DNA of 64,000 nucleotides from Burkholderiales bacterium (GCA_028868855.1 JAGWTR010000002.1:124001-188000), one strand, 5' to 3'; positions 1-9,313 are shown, numbered from the stretch's first letter. Made by a program: numbers and translations. The notes: a model not told the origin generated them from the sequence alone.

Positions 1-671
1 ACACCGCTGCCGAGATCGCCGAGGCGGCCAATCGAACCTTGGTGGAGATCGGATTGCCGCGCCGAACTCCGGGCGAGGTCACGCAATTGATTGGCCATGG
101 CACGCGCGAACTCATGAAGGGGCTGCTGCAAAAGGCCCATGATGCCGGTGAAGCCTCGCTGGCCAGCCGTGACACCGAGCTGGTCATGCAGGCCTTTGAG
201 CGCCATTACCATGACACCACCGGCACGGACAGCCGCCTGTATCCGGGCTGCCTGGATGGCTTGGAGATTCTGTACCGTGCGGGTGTTCAACTGGCTTGCG
301 TGACCAACAAGGAGTTGCGTTTTGCCCAGCGTGTGCTGGAGGTGACTGGCCTGGCCAGGTACTTCCCCATCGTCATTGGCGGCGACAGCCTGGTGCAGAA
401 AAAACCCCACCCGCTGGTGATTCAGTATTGCCTGGACGCCTTGAATGTGCATCAATCGAAGGCCGCGCACGTGGGAGATTCGTCGATTGACATTGAAACC
501 GCACGGCGGGCCGGTGTGGCGGCGTGGGCTGTGCCTTATGGCTACAACGGTGGTCAGCCCATTGAACACGCCCGACCGGACGGATTGTTTGCCAACATTG
601 CCCGCATTGCCGACCATGTTCTGTGCGGCGGTGCGCTTCGACCTGGTGCAGCCGCACCCTTGACCATTTGA
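1..671 (+). CDS. gph: Phosphoglycolate phosphatase (HAD family), 5' end missing
   Basis: The frame is open to the left edge, so the N-terminus with HAD motif I (the nucleophilic Asp) lies outside the window. What remains is the cap domain and the C-terminal Rossmann half. Visible are HAD motif II (VTNKE), the motif III lysine in QKKPHP and motif IV (GDSSID), followed by ARRAGV, typical of Gph-type phosphatases. The known family role is hydrolysis of 2-phosphoglycolate, formed by RuBisCO side reactions or DNA repair. A TTG at 39 could be mistaken for a start, but coding continues upstream of it. The next gene begins 10 bases after the stop. A general phosphosugar phosphatase is the alternative. 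Confidence 0.85.
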   Translation, partial: TAAEIAEAANRTLVEIGLPRRTPGEVTQLIGHGTRELMKGLLQKAHDAGEASLASRDTELVMQAFERHYHDTTGTDSRLYPGCLDGLEILYRAGVQLACVTNKELRFAQRVLEVTGLARYFPIVIGGDSLVQKKPHPLVIQYCLDALNVHQSKAAHVGDSSIDIETARRAGVAAWAVPYGYNGGQPIEHARPDGLFANIARIADHVLCGGALRPGAAAPLTI

Positions 672-681
672 GGAGACCCCC

Positions 682-1269
682 ATGGCCGTCACCACCCCCA
701 TCGCCGACATTGGCTGGCATGCTGCCCCGTTCAAGCTCAAGGGTGTCGACGGGCAATGGCACACCCTCAAAGAGTTGGCCGGCCGAAAGGGCACCGTGGT
801 CGTCTTCATCTGTAACCACTGCCCGTACGTCAAGGCCGTGCTGCCGCGCATCATCCGCGATGCCCGCGAACTCCTGCCCCTGGGCGTCAACTTCATTGCC
901 ATCAACGCCAATGACGAATTGACCTACCCGGAAGACAGTTTTGAGAACATGCAGCGCATCGCCCAGGAAATGGACTTTCCCTTCCCCTACCTCGTGGATG
1001 ACACACAAGAGGTGGCGCGTGCCTATGGCGCGGTGTGCACCCCTGACTATTACGGTTTTGATGGCGGTGGTTGCCTGCACTACCGGGGCCGCCTGGACGC
1101 CTCAGGCCGCGAGCCCGCGCCGGAAGATGCGCCGCGCGAGTTATTTGATGCGATGCGCCTGATCGCCCACTATGGCTATGGCCCGGGTGAGCAGTTTTCC
1201 AGCATTGGCTGTTCTATCAAGTGGCGTGAGCCCCAGCAAGAGGCCGCACTGCACCCGGTTCAGGCCTGA
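682..1269 (+). CDS. Thioredoxin-like (AhpC/TSA-fold) protein
   Basis: A 195-residue protein of the thioredoxin/peroxiredoxin fold. The motif CNHCPYVKA (Cys44 and Cys47) sits after a beta strand rich in V, I and F, as in the ResA/TlpA-like 'thioredoxin family protein' group. No signal peptide is visible, so it is probably cytoplasmic. A GAGGAG-type ribosome site lies just before the ATG. It follows gph closely and could be co-transcribed with it. The expected role is thiol redox chemistry; the substrate is unknown. Its stop faces the stop of eda with only 17 bases between. Confidence 0.8.
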   Translation: MAVTTPIADIGWHAAPFKLKGVDGQWHTLKELAGRKGTVVVFICNHCPYVKAVLPRIIRDARELLPLGVNFIAINANDELTYPEDSFENMQRIAQEMDFPFPYLVDDTQEVARAYGAVCTPDYYGFDGGGCLHYRGRLDASGREPAPEDAPRELFDAMRLIAHYGYGPGEQFSSIGCSIKWREPQQEAALHPVQA

Positions 1270-1286
1270 GACGTCGGCCCCGCGCT

Positions 1287-1928
1287 TCAGGTGTGGCCCA
1301 GGCTGACCGCCGCACGGGCCAAGGCCGTGATGGTGGCCCAGTCGCCGCTTTGAACGGCACTGGCTGGCGCCAACCACGATCCGCCCACACAGGCCACATT
1401 GGGCAGTGCCAGGAAGCTGGGCGCGGTGTCCGCCGTGATGCCGCCCGTGGGGCAGAACAGCGCATCAGGGAAGGGGCCGCCGAAGGCCTTGAGCATGGCG
1501 GTGCCGCCTGCTGGCTGCGCCGGGAAGAACTTGAAGCACTCAAACCCGCCGTCCAGTGCCGTCATCAACTCGGACGCCGTGGCCACACCCGGCAGCAAGG
1601 GGATGGGGGCAGAGGGTGCCCGTTCAATGAGGGCCGTGGTCAGGCCCGGCGCGACGGCGAACTGGGCCCCGGCGCGCGCGGCGGCTTCCCACTGCTGCGG
1701 CGTGGTCACCGTGCCAGCGGCAATCATGGCATTGGGCAGATGATTGGCCAGGGTGGCGATCACTTCGAGCGCGTTGGGTGTGCGCAGTGTGATCTCCAGC
1801 ACCTTGAGGCCGCCCTCCAGCAGGGCGCGTGCCAGGGGCAGGGCGTCCGCGGTGCGCTCGATCACCAGAACAGGGATCACCGGGCTCAGGCGCAGCACCT
1901 GGGCCAGCATGGGGTTTTGATTGCGCAT
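1287..1928 (-). CDS. eda: KDPG aldolase (2-dehydro-3-deoxy-phosphogluconate aldolase)
   Basis: 213 residues, the usual length. Glu45 in the segment KVLEITLRT and the Schiff-base Lys133 in FKFFPA match the positions of the catalytic residues known for the Escherichia coli enzyme. It cleaves KDPG to pyruvate and glyceraldehyde 3-phosphate, the second step specific to the Entner-Doudoroff pathway. It lies 16 bases downstream of edd on the same strand, so the two are almost certainly one operon. Many such aldolases also act on 4-hydroxy-2-oxoglutarate. Confidence 0.95.
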   Translation of the reverse strand: MRNQNPMLAQVLRLSPVIPVLVIERTADALPLARALLEGGLKVLEITLRTPNALEVIATLANHLPNAMIAAGTVTTPQQWEAAARAGAQFAVAPGLTTALIERAPSAPIPLLPGVATASELMTALDGGFECFKFFPAQPAGGTAMLKAFGGPFPDALFCPTGGITADTAPSFLALPNVACVGGSWLAPASAVQSGDWATITALARAAVSLGHT

Positions 1929-1944
1929 GATGTTTTCCTCTCAG

Positions 1945-3771
1945 TCAATCGTGCAGACCAAAGGTCATGGCACCTTGTTCTGCGCCGGTCACGGACGCGC
2001 GCATGCTGCCAAACAACTCCCGGCCCATGCCGTGGACATTGCCGGACAGGTCGGCCTGGGCGGGTGACCGTTCGGACCAATCGGAATCAGACACCAGCGC
2101 CAAGAGCGAGCCGCTCACAGCGTCCAGGCGGATCACATCGCCGTCACGCACCTTGGCCAGCGGCCCGCCCGAAAGTGCCTCCGGTGTAACGTGAATGGCC
2201 GCCGGCACCTTGCCCGATGCGCCCGACATGCGCCCATCGGTGACCAGGGCCACTTGAAAGCCCTTGTCCTGCAAATTGGCCAGCGTGGGCGTGAGCGAGT
2301 GCAATTCCGGCATGCCATTGGCACGTGGGCCTTGAAAGCGCACCACCGCCACGAAATCGCGCTCCAGTTCGCCGCGCTGGTAGGCGCCGATCAGCGCCTC
2401 TTGGTGATCAAACACCAAGGCGGGTGCTTCAATGACGCGGTGCTCGGGTTTCACGGCCGAGACCTTGATCACCGCGCGACCCAGATTGCCGTTGAGCACC
2501 TTCAGGCCGCCGTCCGCAGAAAACGGGGTGACCAGCGTGCCCAGCACCGCTTCGTTGCCGCTGTCGGGCGGTACGCTTTGCCAGTGAAGCTGGGCGTTGT
2601 TCAGCAGGGGGGCTTGGGTGTAGGGCTGCAAGCCCTGGCCCATCACCGTCAGTACATCGGGGTGCAGCAGGCCGCCCTCCAGCAACTCGCGGATCAGGAA
2701 GGCCATGCCACCGGCGGCCTGGAATTCATTGACGTCGGCGCTGCCATTGGGGTAAATGCGCGCCAGCAAAGGCACGACCTCGGACAAGGCATCAAAGTCG
2801 TCCCAGTTGATTAGGATGCCGGCGGCGCGAGCGATGGCGACGAGGTGCAGCGTGTGGTTCGTCGAGCCTCCCGTGGCCAGCAGGCCCACGATGCCATTGG
2901 CGATGGCCCGCTCGTCAATCACCTTGCCCACTGGGGTGTGGTGCGCCCCCAGGCGCGTGATGACTGCCACGCGACGTGCCGCTTCGCGGGTCAGTGCCTC
3001 GCGAAGTGGCGTGCCAGGCGGCACGAAGGCAGAGCCAGGTAAATGCAGCCCCATCACCTCCATCAGCATCTGGTTGCTGTTGGCGGTGCCATAAAAGGTG
3101 CAGGTGCCCGCGCTGTGATAGGACTTTTCCTCGGCCTCCAGCAGCGCGGTCTTGTCGATCTCGCCGGCGGCAAAACGCTGGCGCACCTTGGCCTTTTCGT
3201 TGTTGGACAAGCCCGTGCCCATTGGTCCGCCGGGCACGAAGATGGCCGGCAAGTGGCCGAAGCTCAAAGCGCCAATCAACAGGCCCGGTACGATCTTGTC
3301 GCACACGCCCAGGCACAGCACCGCGTCGAACATATTGTGGGACAAGGCCACGGCGGTGGCCATGGCGATCACATCGCGCGAAAACAGCGACAACTCCATG
3401 CCCGGTTGACCTTGGGTCACGCCATCACACATCGCCGGCACGCCGCCGGCAAATTGCGCTGTCGCGCCGACTTCGCGGGCGGCCTCCTTGAGCCATTGCG
3501 GAAAATCGTTCAAGGGCTGGTGTGCCGACAACATGTCGTTGTAGGACGAGACGATGGCGATGTTGGGTTTGCGCTGCTCACGCAACCAGATCTTGTCGCC
3601 GGCCGGGGCGGCGGCGTAGCCGTGCGCGAGATTGGTGCAGCCCAGATGGGCGCGCTCGACCGTGTTGGCGCGGTCCGCGTCGTCGATGCGTTGCAGATAG
3701 CGCGCGCGTGTGGCCAAGCTGCGCTGGCGAATGCGGTCGGTGACGGCTTGAAGTTGGGGATGAATGCTCAC
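1945..3771 (-). CDS. edd: Phosphogluconate dehydratase
   Basis: 608 residues, full length for the IlvD/Edd family. Cysteine-containing segments expected for the iron-sulfur cluster are present: [17 protein letters not shown] and [13 protein letters not shown]. It dehydrates 6-phosphogluconate to KDPG, the first specific Entner-Doudoroff step. [13 protein letters not shown] favours Edd over dihydroxy-acid dehydratase, and the following eda settles it. The ATG at 3771 faces pgl across about 124 bases, so one shared regulatory region probably serves both directions. Confidence 0.96.
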   Translation of the reverse strand: MSIHPQLQAVTDRIRQRSLATRARYLQRIDDADRANTVERAHLGCTNLAHGYAAAPAGDKIWLREQRKPNIAIVSSYNDMLSAHQPLNDFPQWLKEAAREVGATAQFAGGVPAMCDGVTQGQPGMELSLFSRDVIAMATAVALSHNMFDAVLCLGVCDKIVPGLLIGALSFGHLPAIFVPGGPMGTGLSNNEKAKVRQRFAAGEIDKTALLEAEEKSYHSAGTCTFYGTANSNQMLMEVMGLHLPGSAFVPPGTPLREALTREAARRVAVITRLGAHHTPVGKVIDERAIANGIVGLLATGGSTNHTLHLVAIARAAGILINWDDFDALSEVVPLLARIYPNGSADVNEFQAAGGMAFLIRELLEGGLLHPDVLTVMGQGLQPYTQAPLLNNAQLHWQSVPPDSGNEAVLGTLVTPFSADGGLKVLNGNLGRAVIKVSAVKPEHRVIEAPALVFDHQEALIGAYQRGELERDFVAVVRFQGPRANGMPELHSLTPTLANLQDKGFQVALVTDGRMSGASGKVPAAIHVTPEALSGGPLAKVRDGDVIRLDAVSGSLLALVSDSDWSERSPAQADLSGNVHGMGRELFGSMRASVTGAEQGAMTFGLHD

Positions 3772-3861
3772 GGCGGGATCGACCCTTGTGCGGTTGGTTC
3801 AGCGGCGATGTGGCACAAGCATAAGGCGTTCCGCTGAAAAGTCGCTAAATTCCAAGCACCC

Positions 3862-3880
3862 GCCCTGACCTGTTCAGGGC
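3862..3880. promoter_or_regulatory. Perfect 7-bp inverted repeat between edd and pgl
   Basis: GCCCTGA and TCAGGGC are separated by five bases in the divergent edd/pgl region, ending four bases before the AAGGA ribosome site of pgl. It could be an operator or a hairpin in the pgl leader. It does not resemble the TGTA/TACA-type HexR site known from other proteobacteria. No terminator T-run follows. Confidence 0.4.
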
Positions 3881-3895
3881 ATTCAAGGACTCTTC

Positions 3896-4606
3896 ATGAC
3901 GATTTTTCAATGTCAGGTTCATCAGGCTTGCGACGCAGTCACACTGGGTCGGGATCTGGCCGATTTCGTGGCCGGATGCTTGCGCGATGGGTTGGCGCAA
4001 CGCGATCAAGCCTTGTTGGTGGTGTCCGGCGGCAGTACACCCGTGCCATTTTTCGAAGCCTTGTCCGCCATGGTTCTGGATTGGGCGCGGGTGACAGTGA
4101 CGCTGGCCGACGAGCGCTGGGTGCCGCCCGACCACCTCGACAGCAACGAGCGCCTGGTGCGCCAACACCTGCTGAAAGGCCCGGCGGCCCAGGCCCGCTG
4201 GGTGTCGCTCAAGACCGCTGACGCCACCGCGCAGCAAGGCCAACCCAAGGTGGAATCGGCCTTGGCGGCCCTGCCGTGGCCTGCCGATGTGGTGGTGCTG
4301 GGCATGGGTTCGGATGGCCACACGGCGTCCTTGTTCCCGCACAGTGTGGCTTTGCGGGAGGCCTTGACAGTGCCGGCCGTTGCGCGGTGTCTGGCCGTGG
4401 CGGCACCGGATGTCCCCAATGTGCCCGTGCCGCGCATCAGTCTGAACAAACGAGCCTTGCTGGATGCACGGCAGGTGGTGGTGCACATCACGGGCGCGGC
4501 CAAATGGGCTTTGTTGCAAGAGGCCATCAAACCGGGGGCTGTGGAAGACTTGCCGATTCGCCTGGCCTTGCAAGGCCACCCTTGCCACGTCTATCAAACG
4601 CTGTGA
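3896..4606 (+). CDS. pgl: 6-phosphogluconolactonase
   Basis: 236 residues of the DevB/SOL-type lactonase family. Typical motifs are visible: VSGGSTPVPFF near the N-terminus, DERWVP with SNERL after it, and LGMGSDGHTASLFP. It hydrolyses 6-phosphogluconolactone to 6-phosphogluconate, the substrate of Edd, so it feeds the divergent edd-eda operon. The ATG at 3896 has AAGGA eight bases upstream. No zwf or glk is seen next to it, so the glucose-6-phosphate step is encoded elsewhere. Confidence 0.93.
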   Translation: MTIFQCQVHQACDAVTLGRDLADFVAGCLRDGLAQRDQALLVVSGGSTPVPFFEALSAMVLDWARVTVTLADERWVPPDHLDSNERLVRQHLLKGPAAQARWVSLKTADATAQQGQPKVESALAALPWPADVVVLGMGSDGHTASLFPHSVALREALTVPAVARCLAVAAPDVPNVPVPRISLNKRALLDARQVVVHITGAAKWALLQEAIKPGAVEDLPIRLALQGHPCHVYQTL

Positions 4607-4703
4607 TGGGCGTGCTCGCTCCCCATGCGGGGAAAGTCCCCGTTCCGATGGATGGGCGGCTTTGCGACAATACGACAGCCATTAAATATCAACCCTGCTG
4701 TCT

Positions 4704-5306
4704 ATGAATTTCGATCGCCCACTTCCCTTCGTCAATCCTTACGCATTTGCTTTCTGGGGGGTTTTTGTGTGGGCGTATGCCATGGAAGCCATCAACTACC
4801 GCAAGAAAATCCGCAACGCCGCCGAAGGCGGTGGCGTTGATCGGTATTCCGGCTTGGTTATTTCAGTCGGATCATCCATCTTCCAATGGCTGGCCTTTGG
4901 CATCGCTTTTTACTCAGCCTGGAAGGTCAAGGAAGACTGGCTGCATCCCTTGTTCTGGGTGGGTTTGGCCACGGTGGTGAGCGGCATGCTGCTGAGAATG
5001 CATTGCTGGCGCGTGCTGGGTGAGTTTTTCACGCACACCGTCACCATCGCCGACAACCACCGGGTGGTTGATAACGGGGCGTACCGCTGGATTCGCCACC
5101 CGTCCTATCTGGGCGCCTTGCTGACCTTGATTGGCTTGGGCCTGGCCTTGGGTAATTACGGAAGCATTGCCTTGTTGGTGATTGGATCCATGGCTGTTTA
5201 TATCTATCGGATCGAAACCGAAGAGGCTGCCCTGGAATCCGCGCTGGGCGATTCCTACACTCAATTCAAGAAAACCAGAAAACGCCTGATCCCCTTCGTT
5301 TATTGA
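4704..5306 (+). CDS. Isoprenylcysteine carboxyl methyltransferase-like membrane protein
   Basis: 200 residues with about five hydrophobic segments (roughly 12-29, 51-72, 83-99, 135-152, 153-168). The C-terminal signature of the ICMT/PEMT fold is clear: RHPSYLG at 131-137, then a Glu-rich stretch (ETEEAALE) and a basic end RKRLIPFVY. Family members use S-adenosylmethionine to methylate membrane-bound substrates, though most bacterial members are uncharacterised. The stop lies 15 bases before the BAHD-like gene, so the two are likely co-transcribed. That pairing suggests modification of a lipid or small molecule rather than of a prenylated protein. No strong ribosome site precedes the ATG. Confidence 0.8.
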   Translation: MNFDRPLPFVNPYAFAFWGVFVWAYAMEAINYRKKIRNAAEGGGVDRYSGLVISVGSSIFQWLAFGIAFYSAWKVKEDWLHPLFWVGLATVVSGMLLRMHCWRVLGEFFTHTVTIADNHRVVDNGAYRWIRHPSYLGALLTLIGLGLALGNYGSIALLVIGSMAVYIYRIETEEAALESALGDSYTQFKKTRKRLIPFVY

Positions 5307-5321
5307 GGCGGGAACAGCAGC

Positions 5322-6632
5322 ATGTCACGGCTGAAGTCCAGGCTGGTATCTGGCAAGCGCTTGCATTGCGGCGTCAAGGCTGCGCCACAATATTTGACGG
5401 GCCTGGACATCGTCAACGGCCACATCGGGGTGCCCATTGTGTTGGTGTACCCCAATGGGTTCGACATGGCGGTGTTTGAGCAGTCCCTGCTTGAAACCCT
5501 CAAGAAATACCCGATCATTGCTGGCAGGGTCAAGAAAGATCCACAAGGTCACCAGTACATTGACAGCAATGACGCAGGCATTGATTTTCGAGTGCATCGT
5601 TGCGATGGCGTGTTGCCTGCCTATGGCCACCAACAGCCCTTTGGCGACGGTATTGAAAAGTATTTCAAACGCATCTTTCCCTGGCAGGTGGTGAATAAAG
5701 ACCTGGCCTTGTTTCAAGTTGATGTGTATCAGTTTGACGGCAAAGGCATCATCCTGTGTTGCCATGGCGTGCACACCTTGATGGATGGCACCGCCTACTG
5801 GCAATTCATGCTGGACTGGTCCAAGGCATGCCGGGGCCTTGCCAGCCCAGCACCTGATTTTGGCCGGGATGCCGTGATCAACGCGGGCAAAAACAATACC
5901 GAGCTGGACATGTCAGGCCAGGTGTACGAGCCGACATGGCCCAAAAGAATCGCGCTGTTTTGCCGACTTGGCATGCTCGCCCCGACCTGGAAAAAAGGGG
6001 TCTATCGCATCCCTGCCAGCATGGTGGCGCAGTGGAAACAACAAGCCAAAAACGAACTACCGGACACCGTTGGCGTCAGCACCGTGGAGTTGGTGACGGC
6101 GCATTGCCTCAAAACGCTCTCACCCGTGATGGCCTCGCCCAAAGATCGGAGCGTTGGCATTGTGCTGGACCTGCGTCACAAGCGACGGCTCAAGATCCCA
6201 CGCGATTATTTTGGCAATGCGCTGGGCTACGCTGAAGCCAAGTACACACGCCGCGAATTGGAAAACGAAAGCCTGCCGGTGCTGGCTCAAAAATGCCGGC
6301 CCGATTCAGCGAGCGTGAGCACGGAAAGCCTGTTCAACTTTCTGACCTTGATGGAACGCTTCCGCCAGAAAAAGGCCATCTGGAGGTTGTTCTGGAAAGC
6401 TGCTGGCGAAACTGCAGATGCGGGCATGGTGCTGAATAACTGCATCCACTTTCCCATCTATGAAATCGATTTTGGCCGCGGTGCGCCCAGTTGGTACGAC
6501 CTCTGTGGCGTGGCATTTCGGATGTTGATGGTGGTTCAAACCCCGGACATGGACGGCGGCGTCGACCTGCATTTGACGGCTCAACGCAAAGAATTGCAGG
6601 CCATGGCAAAGAGTTGTCAGCCAATGAGCTGA
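5322..6632 (+). CDS. BAHD/transferase-family acyltransferase (plant-type HxxxD and DFGxG motifs)
   Basis: 436 residues, the normal length for BAHD acyltransferases. Four family hallmarks occur in the right order: HTLMDG (His151 to Asp155, the catalytic HxxxD) near the middle, STVELVTAHCLK at about 253-264, YFGNALGYA at about 297-305, and IDFGRGAP at about 382-389, matching the structural DFGWG motif except Trp to Arg. Such enzymes pass an acyl group from acyl-CoA to a hydroxyl or amine. The family is best known from plants and fungi; bacterial members are less studied. It follows the methyltransferase-like gene by 15 bases and converges on the hydrolase gene. The acyl donor and acceptor cannot be told from the sequence. 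Confidence 0.8.
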   Translation: MSRLKSRLVSGKRLHCGVKAAPQYLTGLDIVNGHIGVPIVLVYPNGFDMAVFEQSLLETLKKYPIIAGRVKKDPQGHQYIDSNDAGIDFRVHRCDGVLPAYGHQQPFGDGIEKYFKRIFPWQVVNKDLALFQVDVYQFDGKGIILCCHGVHTLMDGTAYWQFMLDWSKACRGLASPAPDFGRDAVINAGKNNTELDMSGQVYEPTWPKRIALFCRLGMLAPTWKKGVYRIPASMVAQWKQQAKNELPDTVGVSTVELVTAHCLKTLSPVMASPKDRSVGIVLDLRHKRRLKIPRDYFGNALGYAEAKYTRRELENESLPVLAQKCRPDSASVSTESLFNFLTLMERFRQKKAIWRLFWKAAGETADAGMVLNNCIHFPIYEIDFGRGAPSWYDLCGVAFRMLMVVQTPDMDGGVDLHLTAQRKELQAMAKSCQPMS

Positions 6633-6642
6633 CCGGGTGGCG

Positions 6643-8094
6643 CTATTCGGGAATGTTGGCGAGTTGCGCCCGTGTCAACGCAATGGCATGGTCTGCTGGG
6701 CGCAAGAAACCGGCGGCCAGTGCTGCATCGGCGGCGATTCTGTATTGCTGGACATAGGCCTCGTGTGTGGGGTAGAGCTTGCGCAGATCGACGCTGTCAA
6801 AGGGTTGAGTGCTGCCGCCAGCGACGCAGGAATAAACATCTTTGAACAGGAGTGACCACTTGCTGAAATTGGCATACATGCCATAGCTGGCTGTGGGCAC
6901 GGTCAGTTCTGGCAGGCGCAGGCCGCCTAAGGCGTTGCCGTGTTCGTCGTGTTTGACAAACCCCAGCGCATTGCGCCGCATCCGTTCGGCTTTGGGCGGC
7001 GGCTTGTTTTCGGTGACCCACACGCGCAGCGCGTTCAAGGCAGCGTTGTCCACTTGCTGCAGTGGCAGTGTGTTCACGGGCTTGAAGCAGGATGCCGGTG
7101 CCGGGTTGAGTTCAGCGGCAGGAAGCGGGCGAAGCTCATCTTGCAGGTATTTGCCAAAGTGGGAGGCCCCCGCGACCTCCCAGTAGCGCACCTTGTCGGT
7201 ATCCACCGTCTTGGACAACGGCCAGCTCACGGCCACCTCCATTTCGGTCTGGATTTGCAGCACGGGGGCACTCAGATCGGCCCGGATGCGAGGGTTGAAG
7301 GTCGACCACTGCGTAGAGTTCAGCGGCTTGGCAATCGGTGCCCGCCCATGCAGGAAAAAACCATCAAACAGCTTTTCTCGGGGCTGAATGGCATTGATGT
7401 AGGTGTTGAGAAAAACCGCGGATTCCGAGTAGCCACTGGCCAGCAGCGCTTTGACGGCCGGGGCCGGGCCCAGCAACTCCTGCGCATGCTGGCGAACGGC
7501 CACGCCCGCGTGAGAAAAGATGTCAAACCCCAGGTCATCGTTGTCAATCTGGGCGGCGGCATAGCGTGTGGGGCTACTGCGCTTCAATCCTTCGATGCCT
7601 GCGACTTGGGTGGTCACACCGACCCAAGCGTACCCTTCTCGGATGAGTTCATCCCGCGTCAGTATCCAGCCGGCGTCAATGTCATTGCCCAGGGCGGTGT
7701 TCAGCCACTCCATCACCACGACGCCGTTGAATCTGGCTGGGTTCGCAGGGCGTCGCACCAGCAAACGGGTGGTGTAAGGCTGGCCGATGGATGCGGGCGT
7801 GGCGGTCCATTGGCCATCCTTCTCCCACGGGCCGGTTGGGGTGTAGATGCGGGCCTGACCGCGGAGGAAAAATTCCTCTTCGGTATAGCCCATCGCCGCC
7901 AACGCGGAGGCTCTGGACAGGGCGGGTGTGCCAAGGGGGCGTGCCGCCGATAAACCGGCGGGAAGAAGGCTGCTGCTGGATGGTGGATCAGCCAGCGCGG
8001 CACGAGCGGCGCAGCCCCATACCAGGGCGCTGACGGCGAGGATCAGCGTAGCGCGCAAGATGCCGCACTGAACATCCCCCCCCAAAAAGGACAT
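6643..8094 (-). CDS. Secreted alpha/beta hydrolase domain protein (Abhydrolase_10-like)
   Basis: 483 residues from the ATG at 8094, the start preferred because a signal peptide follows: a hydrophobic core at about 12-29 and a likely cleavage site after ALA near 35. The body carries WLNTALGNDIDAGW, REGYAWVGVTTQ and a GYSES nucleophile elbow followed by FLNTYINA, typical of the large 'alpha/beta hydrolase domain-containing' family. The reaction is unknown; an esterase or amidase acting in the periplasm is the natural guess. It is the last gene of the minus-strand operon headed by the glycosyltransferase, 38 bases after the permease. A T5G8 run sits in the first codons. The frame also continues upstream to 8250 without a plausible start. 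Confidence 0.75.
   Translation of the reverse strand: MSFLGGDVQCGILRATLILAVSALVWGCAARAALADPPSSSSLLPAGLSAARPLGTPALSRASALAAMGYTEEEFFLRGQARIYTPTGPWEKDGQWTATPASIGQPYTTRLLVRRPANPARFNGVVVMEWLNTALGNDIDAGWILTRDELIREGYAWVGVTTQVAGIEGLKRSSPTRYAAAQIDNDDLGFDIFSHAGVAVRQHAQELLGPAPAVKALLASGYSESAVFLNTYINAIQPREKLFDGFFLHGRAPIAKPLNSTQWSTFNPRIRADLSAPVLQIQTEMEVAVSWPLSKTVDTDKVRYWEVAGASHFGKYLQDELRPLPAAELNPAPASCFKPVNTLPLQQVDNAALNALRVWVTENKPPPKAERMRRNALGFVKHDEHGNALGGLRLPELTVPTASYGMYANFSKWSLLFKDVYSCVAGGSTQPFDSVDLRKLYPTHEAYVQQYRIAADAALAAGFLRPADHAIALTRAQLANIPE
8076..8088 (-). repeat. T5G8 homopolymer tract in the first codons of the hydrolase gene
   Basis: Eight C followed by five A on the plus strand, read as TTTTTGGGGGGGG directly after ATG TCC. 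A one-base slip would shift the frame within the signal peptide. It may be a contingency tract or simply a chance run. Confidence 0.7.
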
Positions 8095-8132
8095 CCGTTC
8101 CTTGGTGGCGTCTGGGCGCGGGTGTCCGGTCT

Positions 8133-9302
8133 TCACGCTTCGCGAAGGCAGTCGATGATGTTGAGTTTGGCGGCGCGCCAAGCCGGGATGAAACCGCCCA
8201 GCACGCCCATGATCAAGGAAAACACCATCGTCTGCACGACCACCAGCCACGTCAAGCGGAAGCGGAAGGCGATTTCCGAGAAGGTGCTGAAGTTGACGGT
8301 GGAGATGTCGACCGTCTGCATCACCGATGCGCCCGCCAAACCCACCAGGCCGCCAACCAGGGCCAAGCCCAAGGATTCGCCCAGGAAGGCGATCAGCACG
8401 GCTTCACGCCGAAAGCCCAGTGCCCGCAAGGTGCCGATCTCACCGATTCGGGAGGCCACGGCGGCGAACATGGTGATCATGGCGCCAATGACCGCGCCGA
8501 TCGAAAAAATCACCGACAGGGACAAGCCCAGCAAGCGGATGAACCTTGAAAGGGATTCGGATTGCTCGGCATAGAACTGTTGCTCCGGCTTGATGTCCAG
8601 CAACATCCGGGGGTCGCTGTCAATGACGCTGCGCACCTGTGAGAGCGAGCCAATATTGGCCAGCTTGAACACGACGCTGGAATAGGTGGTCCGATGGTAG
8701 GCCTGCATCACCTGGTCAATGTCAGCCCAGATTTCGGAGTCAAAGCCACTGCGCTCGGCATCGAAGAGGCCCACGACTTGCCAGTCGCGCCCGGCAAAAT
8801 GCAGGGACTCACCCAGCTCTACGTTGGCGAAACCTCGCGCAATGGCTCGGCCCGCGATGATTTCGGAGGTGCCGGGGCGGAACATTCGGCCTTCGACCAG
8901 CTTGATCTGGGGGCGCAGAGCCAGACCCGTCGTCGAGGTGCCGCGCACCGTGACGTTGCTTAGGTCCTCCGAGTTGCGTTTGGCGAGGTTGTTCAGCACT
9001 GCGGCTTCGCGGGACACCATTTTTCCGCCCAGGCTGTCAGTGGCGACGCCCTGGATGTTGTCAATGGCGCTGGCCTGTTCTCGGGAGATGGTCGAGTTGA
9101 TTTCAGCGGTCGAGCCCTTGCGCATCGCCACGACGTTGTCGGGTTGCCCCGTGGCGACCATGGTTTCGTTGATGCCCGCGCTCATCATCAGCACGGTGGC
9201 GAACACGAACACCACCAAGGCCATGCCGCCAGCGGTCAGCACCGTTGTGACGCGGCGCACCCACAGGTTGCGCAAGACGTAGGACAAAGGGATGGCACGC
9301 AT
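8133..9302 (-). CDS. ABC transporter permease, FtsX/MacB type (second of pair)
   Basis: 389 residues from the ATG at 9302. It has one N-terminal membrane helix, a large periplasmic domain of about 220 residues (MacB-PCD-like), then three C-terminal helices. IGEIGTLRALGFRR is the cytoplasmic coupling segment usual in FtsX-fold permeases. The C-terminus resembles MacB/LolE-like mechanotransmission permeases rather than channel-forming importers. It starts 11 bases after the other permease and precedes the hydrolase. With the partner permease, the ATPase and the adaptor it should form one exporter working across the envelope. Confidence 0.88.
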   Translation of the reverse strand: MRAIPLSYVLRNLWVRRVTTVLTAGGMALVVFVFATVLMMSAGINETMVATGQPDNVVAMRKGSTAEINSTISREQASAIDNIQGVATDSLGGKMVSREAAVLNNLAKRNSEDLSNVTVRGTSTTGLALRPQIKLVEGRMFRPGTSEIIAGRAIARGFANVELGESLHFAGRDWQVVGLFDAERSGFDSEIWADIDQVMQAYHRTTYSSVVFKLANIGSLSQVRSVIDSDPRMLLDIKPEQQFYAEQSESLSRFIRLLGLSLSVIFSIGAVIGAMITMFAAVASRIGEIGTLRALGFRREAVLIAFLGESLGLALVGGLVGLAGASVMQTVDISTVNFSTFSEIAFRFRLTWLVVVQTMVFSLIMGVLGGFIPAWRAAKLNIIDCLREA

Positions 9303-9313
9303 CAAACAATTCC

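Noticed and set aside
6940-7953. Plus-strand open frame opposite the secreted hydrolase
   Set aside because: No motif, and the minus-strand protein has a signal peptide and family segments.
6643-8094. Lipoprotein signal at LVWGC in the hydrolase signal peptide
   Set aside because: Trp at -2 does not fit the lipobox; ordinary signal peptidase cleavage after ALA is more likely.
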